Counted from the stretch's first letter, positions 52,305 to 61,448 are shown. The stretch: 64,000 bases of DNA from G963665495 sp963667575 (GCA_963667575.2 CAXXHY010000015.1:310001-374000), one strand, 5' to 3'. Made by a program: numbers and translations. The notes: generated by a model not told the origin, from the sequence alone.

Positions 52305-54944
52305 GTGAAAAGCATTCGCACCCGGTTACTCACTCACTTCATCTTTCTCGGCGTGGTGCCTCTGCTCTGTGTCGGCGGTGTAATGCTGATGCTGACATTT
52401 TCCGTGCAAAAGCAACAGGCCGTGGATCTCCAGACCGAAATAGCCATACAGGTCGGATCACGGGTGCAGGAATACATGCAGACCCTGGAAAGAGTCCTGC
52501 GTCTGGGAGTTTCCCTAGCGGAAATCCAGAAACTCTCTCCCGAGGACCAGAAACGCGTGCTGTTTTACCTGGTCAAATATGGAAACGCGCCTTTCGAATA
52601 TCTTGCAATGACGGACGACCAGGGCAAACTTACCGCCTGCGTCGGACAAAAAAACAATGCTCCCCAATGCCGGCCCGAAGTCTGGGAAGACAGCGCCATA
52701 GTCCGCTCAGTACGGGAAACAGCCCGGACGCTCCTGGCACGGGTGCAGCCGGGAAACTCCCCGGATTCCACCCTCAATCTGATCGCCCTGCCTCTGGACA
52801 GCGACGGCAACGGCACCACGGACGCCGTACTGCTCGCCGGAGCCCGTTTGAAACCGATCTGGGATCTGCTGACGGGGCTGGACCTCGGCAAAGAGGAAAC
52901 CGTCTACATCCTGGACAACGACAACCGCATCATCGCCCACAACAGTTCCCAAAAAATCGCCGACAACACCACGGTACGGATCCCCAATGCTCCGGGGCTG
53001 GACACAGGCCTTTTCGGCACCCCCGTGATCAAATCCTTTCACCGCGTCAAGCTGGGCGACCAGTACTTTACCGTAGTTGCCGAACAGGCCCGCAACAAGG
53101 CTCTGGGGCTGGCCTACAGCACGTTTGAAACCGTTGCCGTGCTGTTCTTCGCCTCACTGCTTTCCGCAGCGGCTCTGGCTTTTTTTTCCATCCGCCGCAT
53201 TGTCACTCCCATCAGCAACCTGGCCCGCACTGTCCGCGCGGTCCGCGCCGGCGACCTTTCCCGCAGGGCAAAAATCGAGCGTTCGGATGAAATCGGCGTT
53301 CTGGCCGAAAGTTTCAATGAAATGACCTCGCAACTGGAAATAACCCTGCAAGGTCTTCACGAGAATATCAAAGAGCTTACCGATACGCAAAAAAAGCTCC
53401 AGAAAAGCGAACGTAAGTTCCGGGGCATCTACGAGCAGGCGTCCGAAGGCATTCTGCTGATCGACGAATCAGGGCTGATCCGCGGCGCCAACCCGCAGGC
53501 GCTTCTTTCCCTGGAATTTGACTACGACGAATTGATCGGCATGCAGACTGCCGCGATTTTCCACGCCGAGGACCTGAAAAAACTGCCCATTGAACAGGCC
53601 CTGCGCAAGGTGCACGCGGGCGAAACCCTGCGACTGGAACGCCGCCTGCGCCGCAAGGACGGCGTGTACCTGACAACGGCCGTGGGCATCAGAGAAATGG
53701 ACGACGAACGGATCCTGTTCATGTTCCGCGACATCAGCAAACGCAAGCGAATGGAACAGGAACTCCTGCGCGCCAAAACAACCGCCGAGGAAGCCAACAA
53801 GGCCAAGGGACAGTTTCTGGCCAATATGAGCCATGAAATACGTACGCCTTTGAGCTGCATCATCGGCATGGCGGAACTTTCCCAGGAATCCGAACTGGAT
53901 CCCGACACCAGGGAAAATGTGGAAACAATCCTGGATTCGGCCCTTTCGCTCCTCGACATCATCAACGACATTCTGGACTTCACCAAAATCGAAGCCAAAG
54001 GGCTCGACCTGGTGGCGCACGATTTCAATATCCGGAAATGTATGGACAAGACCATACGCTCGTTCCGGCCGCAGGCCGACAGAAAAGGCCTTGTAGTGGA
54101 GTGCGAGATCGATGATTCGGTCCCCAGGATGCTGCATGGCGATTCCGGACGCCTGACCCAGGTAGTCCGCAACCTGATCAGCAACTCCATCAAGTTCACA
54201 CACAAAGGTTCCATTCGTGTGACAGCCACCCTGCCATCACCGTCGAACCTTCCGCTCAAGCTTATGTTCAAGGTCGAAGACACGGGCATCGGTGTCCCCG
54301 AAGACAAGCTCAACAAACTTTTTTTCAGCTTTTCCCAGGTGGACAGTTCGTACTCCAAAAAATATCCGGGCACCGGGCTGGGGCTGGCCATTTCCAAAAA
54401 ACTGGTCGAAATGATGGGGGGCAGCATCTGGGTGGAAAGTACGGAGAAAAAAGGCAGCACCTTTTATTTTACCTGCCTGCTGGATCCAGTGCAAAGCAAG
54501 AAAACAACGACAGCGCCCCAGATCGATCCGTTCAGCGCACTGCCGGAGGCTCCTCGCTCCCTGAAAATCCTGTTCGCTGAAGATAATGCCATCAACCGCC
54601 ACTTCATTTCCGGCTTTCTCAAAGACGCCGGACATAACGTCACCCCGGTGACCAACGGCCTGGAAGTGCTGAAAGCTCTTGAAAAACAAAAGTTCGACAT
54701 TATTCTCATGGACGTGCAGATGCCCGAAATGGACGGAGTTACCGCCACGGTAAAAGTCCGGGAAGGCAACTCTGGAATCAATTCCACGCATATTCCCATT
54801 CTTGCCCTGACCGCCTATGCCATGAGAGAAGACAAAAAACGGTTTGTTTCAGCGGGCATGAACGGCTGCGTCACCAAACCCATAGACAGGGAACTGCTCT
54901 TCAGCACCATTTACCAGCTGACCAGTACGGATCCGGACGCCTGA
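52305..54944 (+). CDS. membrane hybrid sensor histidine kinase (Cache-HAMP-PAS-HisKA-HATPase-REC)
   Basis: 879 residues from GTG at 52305, chosen for GGGAG 7 bases upstream; an ATG 21 bases earlier has no site. Membrane span 1 about 8-32, a periplasmic Cache-like domain (about 40-270), span 2 about 275-300, HAMP, PAS (about 365-480), HisKA with phospho-His in NMSHEIRTPLSCIIGMAEL near 510, HATPase (NLISNSIKFTHKG, DTGIGVPEDKL, GTGLGLAISKKL), and a receiver domain with Asp in IILMDVQMPEMDG near 803. All catalytic boxes are intact, unlike the pseudokinase at 24004-25887. It may sense a periplasmic ligand for the divergent peptide operon. Confidence 0.93.
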   Translation: MKSIRTRLLTHFIFLGVVPLLCVGGVMLMLTFSVQKQQAVDLQTEIAIQVGSRVQEYMQTLERVLRLGVSLAEIQKLSPEDQKRVLFYLVKYGNAPFEYLAMTDDQGKLTACVGQKNNAPQCRPEVWEDSAIVRSVRETARTLLARVQPGNSPDSTLNLIALPLDSDGNGTTDAVLLAGARLKPIWDLLTGLDLGKEETVYILDNDNRIIAHNSSQKIADNTTVRIPNAPGLDTGLFGTPVIKSFHRVKLGDQYFTVVAEQARNKALGLAYSTFETVAVLFFASLLSAAALAFFSIRRIVTPISNLARTVRAVRAGDLSRRAKIERSDEIGVLAESFNEMTSQLEITLQGLHENIKELTDTQKKLQKSERKFRGIYEQASEGILLIDESGLIRGANPQALLSLEFDYDELIGMQTAAIFHAEDLKKLPIEQALRKVHAGETLRLERRLRRKDGVYLTTAVGIREMDDERILFMFRDISKRKRMEQELLRAKTTAEEANKAKGQFLANMSHEIRTPLSCIIGMAELSQESELDPDTRENVETILDSALSLLDIINDILDFTKIEAKGLDLVAHDFNIRKCMDKTIRSFRPQADRKGLVVECEIDDSVPRMLHGDSGRLTQVVRNLISNSIKFTHKGSIRVTATLPSPSNLPLKLMFKVEDTGIGVPEDKLNKLFFSFSQVDSSYSKKYPGTGLGLAISKKLVEMMGGSIWVESTEKKGSTFYFTCLLDPVQSKKTTTAPQIDPFSALPEAPRSLKILFAEDNAINRHFISGFLKDAGHNVTPVTNGLEVLKALEKQKFDIILMDVQMPEMDGVTATVKVREGNSGINSTHIPILALTAYAMREDKKRFVSAGMNGCVTKPIDRELLFSTIYQLTSTDPDA

Positions 54945-54983
54945 GCCGTACGCGCTTTTTTAAAACCACAACAGGATCAACTC

Positions 54984-56378
54984 ATGACCCAGACTTCCAA
55001 CGTCCATGATGTCATTATCGTCGGGGCCGGCCCGGCCGGGCTGTTTGCCGCCTACCATATTTCACAGTACTCCAGCCTGCGCGTTCTGGTACTCGAGAAA
55101 GGCCGCAGCGTGGAGAACCGAAACTGTCCCATCAAGGACACCATCGGCTGCGTGCACTGCCGCCCCTGCAACATTCTTTCCGGCATCGGCGGAGCGGGCC
55201 TGTTTTCCGACGGAAAACTCAACTACATCCACAAGCTCGGGAAAACCGACCTCACCCAGTTCATGTCCCTGCAGGCGGCCAAAGATCTCATCGACGAAAC
55301 CGAGGGGATCTTCAACAAATTCAACATGGACGGGCCGGTCTACCCCACCGACTACGACACCGCCCAGAAATGGCGCCGGGAAGCAAAGAAAAACGGCGTG
55401 GACCTGCTGCTGATCCGCCAGAAACACCTCGGCAGCGATCAGTTGCCCCGGCATATCGGACGCATGACCAAAGAACTGCAGGACGCGGGGGTCACGTTCA
55501 TGACCGGCGTCGAGGCCCAGGATCTGATCATCGAGGATGACAGCGTCAAAGGCGTGGTCACCGACAAGGGCGAATTTCTGGCCCCCAACGTCATCCTGGC
55601 TCCTGGGCGCATAGGCGCCGAATGGATGAGCAGCCTTGCCACAAAATACCAGATACCGGTCAGCCAGCGCGGACTGGAAGTCGGCGTGCGTGTGGAGGTG
55701 CACAAGGACATCCTCCAGGACCTCACCGACGTTATTTACGACCCGACCTTTTTCATTCAGACCCACAAGTACGACGACCAGACCCGGACCTTTTGCACCA
55801 ACCGGGAAGGCTTTGTCTCGCTGGAAAACTACCAGCACTTTGTCTGCGTCAACGGGCATGCCTACCTGGAGAAAAAATCCGAAAACTCCAATTTCGCCTT
55901 CCTGTCAAAGGTCGTGCTTTCGGAGCCCGTATCCGACAACCAGGCTTACGGAGAAGCCATCGGCAAGCTCTGTACGCTGATCGGCGGAGGCAAACCCATT
56001 CTGCAGCGCTACGGCGACCTGATACGCGGCCGGCGCTCCACCTGGAACCGCGTCAAAAAGGGCTTTATCGAACCCACACTGACCAATGTGGTCTGCGGCG
56101 ACCTGGCCATTGCCCTGCCGGAACGCATTGTGACCAACCTGGTGGAGGGCCTCCAGAAACTGAACCAGGTGGTGCCCGGAGTGGCCAATGAGGAAACCCT
56201 GCTGTACGCGCCGGAAATAAAATTCTTTGCCACCCAGATTCTCACCAACGGCGAACTGGAAACCCGCTATCACGGGCTGTATGTGGCGGGAGACGGCCCC
56301 GGCGTGGCCGGCAACATTGTTTCCGCCGCCGCCACCGGCCTGGTGCCGGCCAAGGCAATCGTGGCGGGCAAGGACTAG
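54984..56378 (+). CDS. NAD(P)/FAD-dependent oxidoreductase (HI0933-like)
   Basis: 464 residues. Dinucleotide-binding motif DVIIVGAGPAGLFAAYHIS near residue 10, a Cys-rich stretch (CPIKDTIGCVHCRPCNILSG) typical of this family, and a second nucleotide region near the C-terminus (GLYVAGDGPGVAGNIVSAA). It probably binds FAD and catalyses a reduction or tRNA-/cofactor-related oxidation, but the substrate is unknown. It follows the hybrid kinase by 39 bases and may be co-transcribed. Confidence 0.85.
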   Translation: MTQTSNVHDVIIVGAGPAGLFAAYHISQYSSLRVLVLEKGRSVENRNCPIKDTIGCVHCRPCNILSGIGGAGLFSDGKLNYIHKLGKTDLTQFMSLQAAKDLIDETEGIFNKFNMDGPVYPTDYDTAQKWRREAKKNGVDLLLIRQKHLGSDQLPRHIGRMTKELQDAGVTFMTGVEAQDLIIEDDSVKGVVTDKGEFLAPNVILAPGRIGAEWMSSLATKYQIPVSQRGLEVGVRVEVHKDILQDLTDVIYDPTFFIQTHKYDDQTRTFCTNREGFVSLENYQHFVCVNGHAYLEKKSENSNFAFLSKVVLSEPVSDNQAYGEAIGKLCTLIGGGKPILQRYGDLIRGRRSTWNRVKKGFIEPTLTNVVCGDLAIALPERIVTNLVEGLQKLNQVVPGVANEETLLYAPEIKFFATQILTNGELETRYHGLYVAGDGPGVAGNIVSAAATGLVPAKAIVAGKD

Positions 56379-56388
56379 ATTTCCAAGC

Positions 56389-56426
56389 AAACAAAGCCCC
56401 TGCCGGGAAAAGCAGGGGCTTTGTTT
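56389..56426 (+). terminator. strong Rho-independent terminator
   Basis: 15-bp perfect arms aaacaaagcccctgc and gcaggggctttgttt around an 8-nt loop, just after the oxidoreductase stop. Confidence 0.9.
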
Positions 56427-56724
56427 ATGAGGGGGTGCGATGATTGAGATTGACTTGTTTCAAAAGATTGTATGAGCAGCACATTAAGGAAACCTTGCGG
56501 GCAAATTAACGCTTTGTAATTTCATGCGCACTTTTTCCTGGTCGGCAGGCGCCAGGGGAATCAGACCAACAGTGTGAAGAGAAAAGGACTCAATCAATCA
56601 TTCTGAGTGGTTGCAGAAATTATAAACCCGTCCTTTTTAAAAAATATGGTTCCCCGCACTGCGTATTCTGATAGAAATATCAATTATACCACATCCGACT
56701 TTATCAACCGCCCCCTGTTGCACC

Positions 56725-57156
56725 ATGGATACCAATATGCATATTTCAGAGATCGAAAATAACCTCCCCAATGGCTTTCATGATTCCAGAATCAACTCTA
56801 TTACGATTCATTATGATAAGTCAGAGGCTGAAATAGGACTTTCAATTTGTATAACTTCCCCTTTTCAGGAAATGGAAAGTGAACTTCCCAGATATACGAA
56901 TGCAAAAATTCAATTCAGACAATTGAAAACCTTCTCAATTGAAAATTCCAATGTTTTTTTGCAAAATATGGGATCCGGCTTTTTGGTCACATCAGGTTCT
57001 TTTGAAGATTTACCAAATTTCAAACAAAAAGAACTCCCCTTGAATATGCAGACAACAACGTTATTCTGGTTTTTTATTTCTGCATTGAATATTTTTATTT
57101 TCATAGATTCTCTTGAGGCAGAACTTTTTTTTGAGGATATTCAGGGGCCAGCTTAA
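56725..57156 (+). CDS. hypothetical protein, immunity-like
   Basis: 143 residues encoded in very AT-rich DNA. The start block EIENNLPNGFHDSRINSITI has the NGFHDS layout seen in several families of predicted immunity proteins of polymorphic toxins, followed by beta-rich sequence (VFLQNMGSGFLVTSGSFED) and a hydrophobic C-terminal stretch (LFWFFISALNIFIFID). A Met is also present at residue 5. No toxin gene lies upstream, so it would be an orphan immunity gene. The family call is by eye and weak. Confidence 0.45.
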   Translation: MDTNMHISEIENNLPNGFHDSRINSITIHYDKSEAEIGLSICITSPFQEMESELPRYTNAKIQFRQLKTFSIENSNVFLQNMGSGFLVTSGSFEDLPNFKQKELPLNMQTTTLFWFFISALNIFIFIDSLEAELFFEDIQGPA

Positions 57157-57359
57157 AACAAATACATCATATTATACTCTTCTACATTCCCTAATACGTC
57201 TATCGACGCCCAGTTCACCTTCTCATAAAATACCCAGGTGTGATTCACGAGAAACAACACAATCTGCTTCTGTTCATTTTCATCCATTCTGCCCTGGTTG
57301 TTTGAAAGATCAAAATCGCAGTACCCTGTTTCCAGTCGACTGACCCAAATTGGGCACAC
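57153..57359 (-). CDS. short orphan ORF, C-terminal end of an unknown protein
   Basis: 68 codons from GTG at 57359. The sequence looks protein-like (VSRLETGYCDFDLSNNQGR, QKQIVLFLVNHTWVFYEKVN) but starts abruptly after an in-frame stop and has no ribosome site. It overlaps the convergent immunity-like gene by 4 bases. Probably the tail of a truncated gene, possibly another immunity-type protein. Confidence 0.35.
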   Translation of the reverse strand: MCPIWVSRLETGYCDFDLSNNQGRMDENEQKQIVLFLVNHTWVFYEKVNWASIDVLGNVEEYNMMYLF

Positions 57360-57488
57360 TATGATAACAGCCTATTTTTTTGATGTTTTTTGTATTCCAA
57401 GAAAACATATTCATTTTCACTCGGATCATTACAACAAGTTAACGTGTTGGAAAGGTTCCATTCATCTTTCTAGGGCATAGTTATTTAC

Positions 57489-57570
57489 GCAGGCTCCTTG
57501 ACATACCCCCCTTTCACTTTGCTCGGCCCCTCCCCCCCGGAGGGGTCACTTTTTTTCTAAAGGAGCCTGC
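57489..57570. other. 82-bp inverted-repeat unit enclosing a terminator hairpin
   Basis: Outer arms gcaggctcctt (57489-57499) and aaggagcctgc (57560-57570) are perfect. Inside lies cccctcc / ggagggg (57527-57533 and 57539-57545) followed by a run of seven T on the plus strand. A TTGACA-like box follows the left arm. It may be a compact structured RNA, a terminator with extra outer stem, or a tiny repeat unit. Confidence 0.5.
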
Positions 57571-57591
57571 TCGAGACCTTTGATGCAGGGC

Positions 57592-57747
57592 TTATACTTC
57601 GAATATTCCCCCTAAGCTGAGCAAATCCTTTTTGCGTGGCTCAACGTCTCTCAATCCTGTATCCAATCCCAGCATTCCTTCTGTGACCAGCTTATCACCC
57701 CATGGATCCCCCAAAAACACATGTGGCCGATCCTGGGGAGCAGAATG
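57592..57747 (-). pseudogene. C-terminal remnant of an unknown gene
   Basis: An open frame of 51 codons with no start: it reads RPHVFLGDPWGDKLVTEGML, then GLDTGLRDVEPRKKDLLSL, ending GGIFEV and TAA. Upstream in the same frame are two stops. The sequence is well-formed and not a shadow of another gene. The family is not recognised. Confidence 0.4.
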
Positions 57748-57893
57748 TCATTAAAGGGGCAACTCAAACCAACGTGAGACTAAGCCTGCCTTTTTTGGCG
57801 CTTTTGTCTGCCAAATTATGTTGCTGTCTCCTTAAATACATTCTTTTTTAACCTGAAATTACCCTTCTGCTTTCACTCACACTGCAAAATATG

Positions 57894-57980
57894 TCACGAA
57901 GACTATTTCTTTCGTGATACTTTCCTGCAAAGGCCACTCAATAATTTTAATCTGACACGAAAGATTTTTTTTGCGTGATA
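57894..57980. promoter_or_regulatory. two similar dyads about 60 bp apart
   Basis: 57894-57919 has tcacgaa and ttcgtga (perfect, 10-nt spacer). 57955-57980 has a similar acacgaaag...gcgtgata, with a T-rich spacer. The shared pattern CACGAA-N10-TTCGTG upstream of the hydrolase remnant and molybdate-type operon suggests a regulator-binding pair. No regulator can be named. Confidence 0.4.
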
Positions 57981-58161
57981 GTTCTGCATTTTATTTTCAT
58001 AAAGCTTCGAAACATGATAGATACACACTCAAAAGCTGCGTAACACAAGTCTTTATTATACAGTTTATAGTTGTTTTTTCCATTTCATGCCATCATGTTT
58101 CATCCAGTGTCGTTCGACGCATTTGCATTACAGCTGGTGATCATGTTCAAGGAGGAATACC

Positions 58162-58365
58162 ATGGCGCGATATATTTTCGTCCACGGTACATTTCAGGGA
58201 GGCGGGGTCCGGAGCAAGGCTTCCGAGCTTCTGCGAATCAATGGGCACAAAGCGCATACGCCCCTTTTGTCGGGCTGCGGTTACCTGCGGCATTCGCATT
58301 ACGAGGGAACCAAGCCCAACTCCCGTAGTGACGACTCCGCAACTGATGGCCGGAACCGTCCATGA
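58162..58365 (+). pseudogene. truncated alpha/beta-hydrolase head
   Basis: A strong ribosome site (AAGGAGG) precedes ATG at 58162. The first 43 residues (MARYIFVHGTFQGGGVRSKA, LLRINGHKAHTPLLSGCGYL) match the N-terminus of alpha/beta-hydrolases: the HG-x-x-x-GG oxyanion loop and the GH-x-V-x-x-P strand. The sequence then turns polar and stops at codon 68, so the catalytic Ser, Asp and His are absent. It overlaps the start of the ABC ATPase gene by 4 bases. Deletion within an original hydrolase gene is likely. Confidence 0.65.
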
Positions 58366-59153
58366 ATATGTTTCCGCTCAAGCGAGAAAAACCAGGGAAC
58401 CGACGTATGTCTATTACTGAAGAACCCGGTCTGCACGCGGTGATCCGTAAAAAGCTGACTCATTTCGACCTGGATGTGACCCTGCAATGCGGACGTGGTG
58501 AAATACTGGCCGTGGTGGGGCCCTCAGGCGCGGGCAAATCCACCCTGCTCCGCTGCATTGCCGGTCTGGAAAAACCGGACGACGGGGAAATACGCTGCGA
58601 CGGCAAGGTCTGGAGCCGTGCGGAGCGTTTCATGCTGAAACCGCAACAACGCAGAATAGGCCTGCTCTTCCAGGACGCTCTGCTCTTTCCGCACATGAGC
58701 CTGCTGGAAAACATTCAGTTTGTCTGCAAGCAGGAAAAGGAAGCCCTGAACCTGCTCGAAAGCATGGGCATCGCCCACCTCAAGGACAGCAAACCCCGGC
58801 AGATTTCCGGAGGCGAACGTCAGCGCGGCGCCCTGTGTCAGGTGCTGGCGCGCAAGCCGCGCCTGCTGCTTCTGGACGAACCCTTTTCCGCCCTGGACGT
58901 GGAAAACCGCCTGAGCCTGCGCGAGCGGCTCATGTCCATCACCGCGGAAAAGAACATTCCCGCCCTGCTCGTGACCCATGACCTCGTGGATGCCATGACC
59001 ATGGCGGGCCGGATCATTTCATTGATCAACGGTCGCGAAGACTCCCGCTGGCTCGAGCGCCAGCAGGAATTGTTGGCCCAGGACCTGGAAGCCGTATCCA
59101 ACAACATCAACCAGCCCAACGCTAAAAAAAAATACGTCGATGAAGCGGCGTAA
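58362..59153 (+). CDS. modC: ModC-type ABC transporter ATPase
   Basis: 263 residues if begun at 58362; a start at 58407 (MSITEEPG) is also possible, and neither has a clear site. Walker A AVVGPSGAGKSTLLRCIAGL, Q-loop LLFQDALLFPH, signature QISGGERQRGALCQ, Walker B PRLLLLDEPFSALD and switch His in LLVTHDLVDA. It lacks the C-terminal MOP domain that many ModC proteins use to sense molybdate. It is the first gene of a C-A-B operon at the inner membrane, powering uptake with the downstream ModA and ModB. Confidence 0.78.
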   Translation: MNMFPLKREKPGNRRMSITEEPGLHAVIRKKLTHFDLDVTLQCGRGEILAVVGPSGAGKSTLLRCIAGLEKPDDGEIRCDGKVWSRAERFMLKPQQRRIGLLFQDALLFPHMSLLENIQFVCKQEKEALNLLESMGIAHLKDSKPRQISGGERQRGALCQVLARKPRLLLLDEPFSALDVENRLSLRERLMSITAEKNIPALLVTHDLVDAMTMAGRIISLINGREDSRWLERQQELLAQDLEAVSNNINQPNAKKKYVDEAA

Positions 59154-59165
59154 CGGAGATAGGTC

Positions 59166-59936
59166 ATGAAAAAACACCTTGCCATCCTGCTTTCTGCCCT
59201 CATGCTGCTGATCTGCTTTGCCGTCCCCGCCAGTGCGGAAAACAGCCTGACCATCGCGGCCGGTGCCGGATACAAGAAAATGGTCAACGACATGAGCGCC
59301 GCGTTCACCAAGGCCACCGGCATCAAGGTGCAGCAGATTTACGGCAACATGGGCCAGGTGACTGCCCAGGCCCAGAACAGCGGCGTGGTGGATCTGGTCA
59401 TCGGCGACAAGAACTACCTGGACAAGACCAAGCTGCAATGGGGCCCCGAGTACACCATCGGCCAGGGCAAAGTGGTCATGGCCGTGGCCAAGGGCGTCAA
59501 GGTCAAGGAACTCTCGACCCTCGAACTGCTGGATGCGGCGGCCGCCAAATCCATTCTGACCAATGACGCCATCACCCGCATCGCCTTTCCCGACAAGAAA
59601 AAAGCCATTTATGGCAGCCGTACCTTCGAGATGCTCAACAAACTGGGCCTCTACAAGACGCTCGGGCCCAAACTGCTGATGGTGGGCACGGTTCCGCAGG
59701 TTTCCGCCTACGTGCTCAGCGCAGAAGTTGACCTGGGCTTCATCAACCTCACGGACGGCCTGGCCATCAAGGACAAAGTCGCCAGAATCATTCCCGTGGA
59801 CGACTCGCTCTACAGTCCGATTCTGATTGTGGCCCACATGCTGAAAGACTGCCCCAACATCGATCTGGCCGCTGACTTCGGCAAGTTTCTGCAAACTCCC
59901 GAAGCGCGCGAGCTCGCTAAAAAGCACGGCCTGTAA
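59166..59936 (+). CDS. modA: ModA-type periplasmic substrate-binding protein
   Basis: 256 residues with a signal peptide (KHLAILLSALMLLICFAVPA, cut after SAE). The mature start LTIAAGAGYKKMVNDMSAAF, then TGIKVQQIYGNMGQVTAQAQ and VDLVIGDKNYL, follows the ModA layout (AAASL-type N-terminus, FEK-x-TG, G-S-x-G-x-L). Molybdate is the likeliest ligand, with tungstate possible; the ligand loop here (GAGYKK, GNMGQ) is not the textbook one. AGGAGATAGGTC lies before the ATG. Confidence 0.72.
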   Translation: MKKHLAILLSALMLLICFAVPASAENSLTIAAGAGYKKMVNDMSAAFTKATGIKVQQIYGNMGQVTAQAQNSGVVDLVIGDKNYLDKTKLQWGPEYTIGQGKVVMAVAKGVKVKELSTLELLDAAAAKSILTNDAITRIAFPDKKKAIYGSRTFEMLNKLGLYKTLGPKLLMVGTVPQVSAYVLSAEVDLGFINLTDGLAIKDKVARIIPVDDSLYSPILIVAHMLKDCPNIDLAADFGKFLQTPEARELAKKHGL

Positions 59937-59947
59937 AAACATACGGA

Positions 59948-60652
59948 TTGCCTGCCATGTTCCTCACTTTCTTCATGCCTCTCGCTGAAAGCTCAGCAAC
60001 CGGGCCCATGCTGCTGAGTCTCGAGACACTGGTGCTGGTGGCGCCCTTTCTGGCCGTCGTGGGGGTGGGAACCGGCTACCTGCTGGGGCGCTGGCAGAGC
60101 AACTGGGCTTCCATACTGGATTTCCTGGTCACGCTTCCCCTGGTATTTCCGCCCATTGCCACAGGTTTTCTGCTCCTGCTGTTTCTGGGTCGGCGCGGAC
60201 TGCTGGGGGAAGCCCTCTCTCATCTGACGGGCGTGGAAATCGTCTTCAGTTTCTGGGGAGTTGCGCTGGCGTCGTTCATCGCGGGCCTGCCCCTTATCGT
60301 CAAAACGGTTCAGGCCGCCATCCGCCAGGAAACCAGCCGCCTGGTGGAATTTTCCTACGTGCTGGGCAAATCACCCTGGACCACCTTTTTCCGCGTGGTG
60401 CTGCCCAACATACGCAAAAGCGTCTGCGTGGGCATGTTTCTGGCTCTGGCCCGCTCTCTGGGCGAAGTGGGCATCACGCTGATGCTCGGCGGCAACATCG
60501 TCGGGAAAACCAACACCATCTCCCTGGAAATCTACAACGCCGTGTTCACCGGCGAATACGACCGGGCCATGGCTCTGGTGGTGGTGCTCGGGCTTGTCTC
60601 GCTGGTGCTGGTCATGGCCACGCGCTGGTTCGCCGTCAGGGAAGCCGTCTAA
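59948..60652 (+). CDS. modB: ModB-type ABC permease
   Basis: 234 residues. Membrane spans include LVLVAPFLAVVGVGTGYLLG, FLVTLPLVFPPIATGFLLLL and FLALARSLGEVGITLMLGGN. The EAA-like loop is EFSYVLGKSPWTTFFRVVLP. Family features of ModB/CysT are present (TLPLVFPP, ARSLGEVG). The start may be the second Met (59957). It ends 4 bases into the convergent tetR stop. Confidence 0.85.
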   Translation: MPAMFLTFFMPLAESSATGPMLLSLETLVLVAPFLAVVGVGTGYLLGRWQSNWASILDFLVTLPLVFPPIATGFLLLLFLGRRGLLGEALSHLTGVEIVFSFWGVALASFIAGLPLIVKTVQAAIRQETSRLVEFSYVLGKSPWTTFFRVVLPNIRKSVCVGMFLALARSLGEVGITLMLGGNIVGKTNTISLEIYNAVFTGEYDRAMALVVVLGLVSLVLVMATRWFAVREAV

Positions 60653-61290
60653 GCGTTCTGCCGGGGCTCGATGTGCCGCATGTAGGCGCAAAACATGTCT
60701 GCCATGGCGTCCGCGTAGGTCTGAATTTCCTCCTCGGAGCGCGGTTGCTCCGAGAACAGTTTTCCCACCGAACTCAGCGTGGTGATGACCAGATTGGCAA
60801 CCAGTCCGCGTTCCTCTTCTGAAACACCAGGCAGGGCCTCCCGCATGAAGGTCAAGATGATCATATCCCGCTCTCCCCGTGTTGCATGGGCTTCGGGCTC
60901 GTCCCGATAAAACGGCGCCGCATCATTGAGCGCCGTACGCATGGCGACTTCCTCGCATTCCGAACGAATGAACGTATGCACCAGAGTCCGCAGCCTCTCC
61001 AGAGGCGGGGTCGGAGTGTCATCGAGAATGGAGCGGAACAGAGCCATGGTCTGCCGCCATTCGTCGCGCTGCAGCCGGAACAGGATTGACGCCTTGTTGG
61101 GGAAATACTGATAGAGCGACCCCACGCTGACACCTGCCCGCTCCGCAACCCGCGCAGTGGTGAACCGCTGCACACCCTCGGCTTCCAAAACCTGAACAGC
61201 TGCCTCCAGGATGATGGCCACAAGCTCCGCAGAGCGGGCCTGTTTGGGATGCTTTCGTAATGAAATCCGGGATGTTGGCTTATCGGACAC
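60649..61290 (-). CDS. TetR-family regulator
   Basis: 213 residues from GTG at 61290 (TAGGAG 7 bases upstream); 15 further codons upstream are open without a site. The DNA-binding domain is near the N-terminus: FTTARVAERAGVSVGSLYQY FPNKASIL. The rest is a helical ligand-binding domain (FIRSECEEVAMRTALNDAAP). It is divergent from an MFS efflux-like gene across 239 bp, the classic regulator/pump layout. TetR proteins usually repress the adjacent transporter until a ligand binds. Confidence 0.92.
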   Translation of the reverse strand: MSDKPTSRISLRKHPKQARSAELVAIILEAAVQVLEAEGVQRFTTARVAERAGVSVGSLYQYFPNKASILFRLQRDEWRQTMALFRSILDDTPTPPLERLRTLVHTFIRSECEEVAMRTALNDAAPFYRDEPEAHATRGERDMIILTFMREALPGVSEEERGLVANLVITTLSSVGKLFSEQPRSEEEIQTYADAMADMFCAYMRHIEPRQNA

Positions 61291-61320
61291 GCGGCACGCT
61301 CCTAATGCGAATTGAAAATC

Positions 61321-61448
61321 TGACGAATCAGTCATATTTTTTTATGCAGACATGAAGAACGAGTCAATCAGTTCTTTCCTTATTCAAAACAATCCGCACC
61401 CCATGACGCGCTGGCTTCCAAACTGTTGAACTGAAAGAACTGACTGAC
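61321..61448. promoter_or_regulatory. likely TetR operator sites between tetR and the MFS gene
   Basis: The palindrome tgacgaatcagtca lies at 61321-61334. gtcaatcagttctttc (61363-61378) and gaaagaactgactgac (61433-61448) are near-perfect inverted copies (15 of 16). All contain a TGACTGA/TCAGTCA-like core. Placement in the divergent spacer fits repressor binding. Confidence 0.55.
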
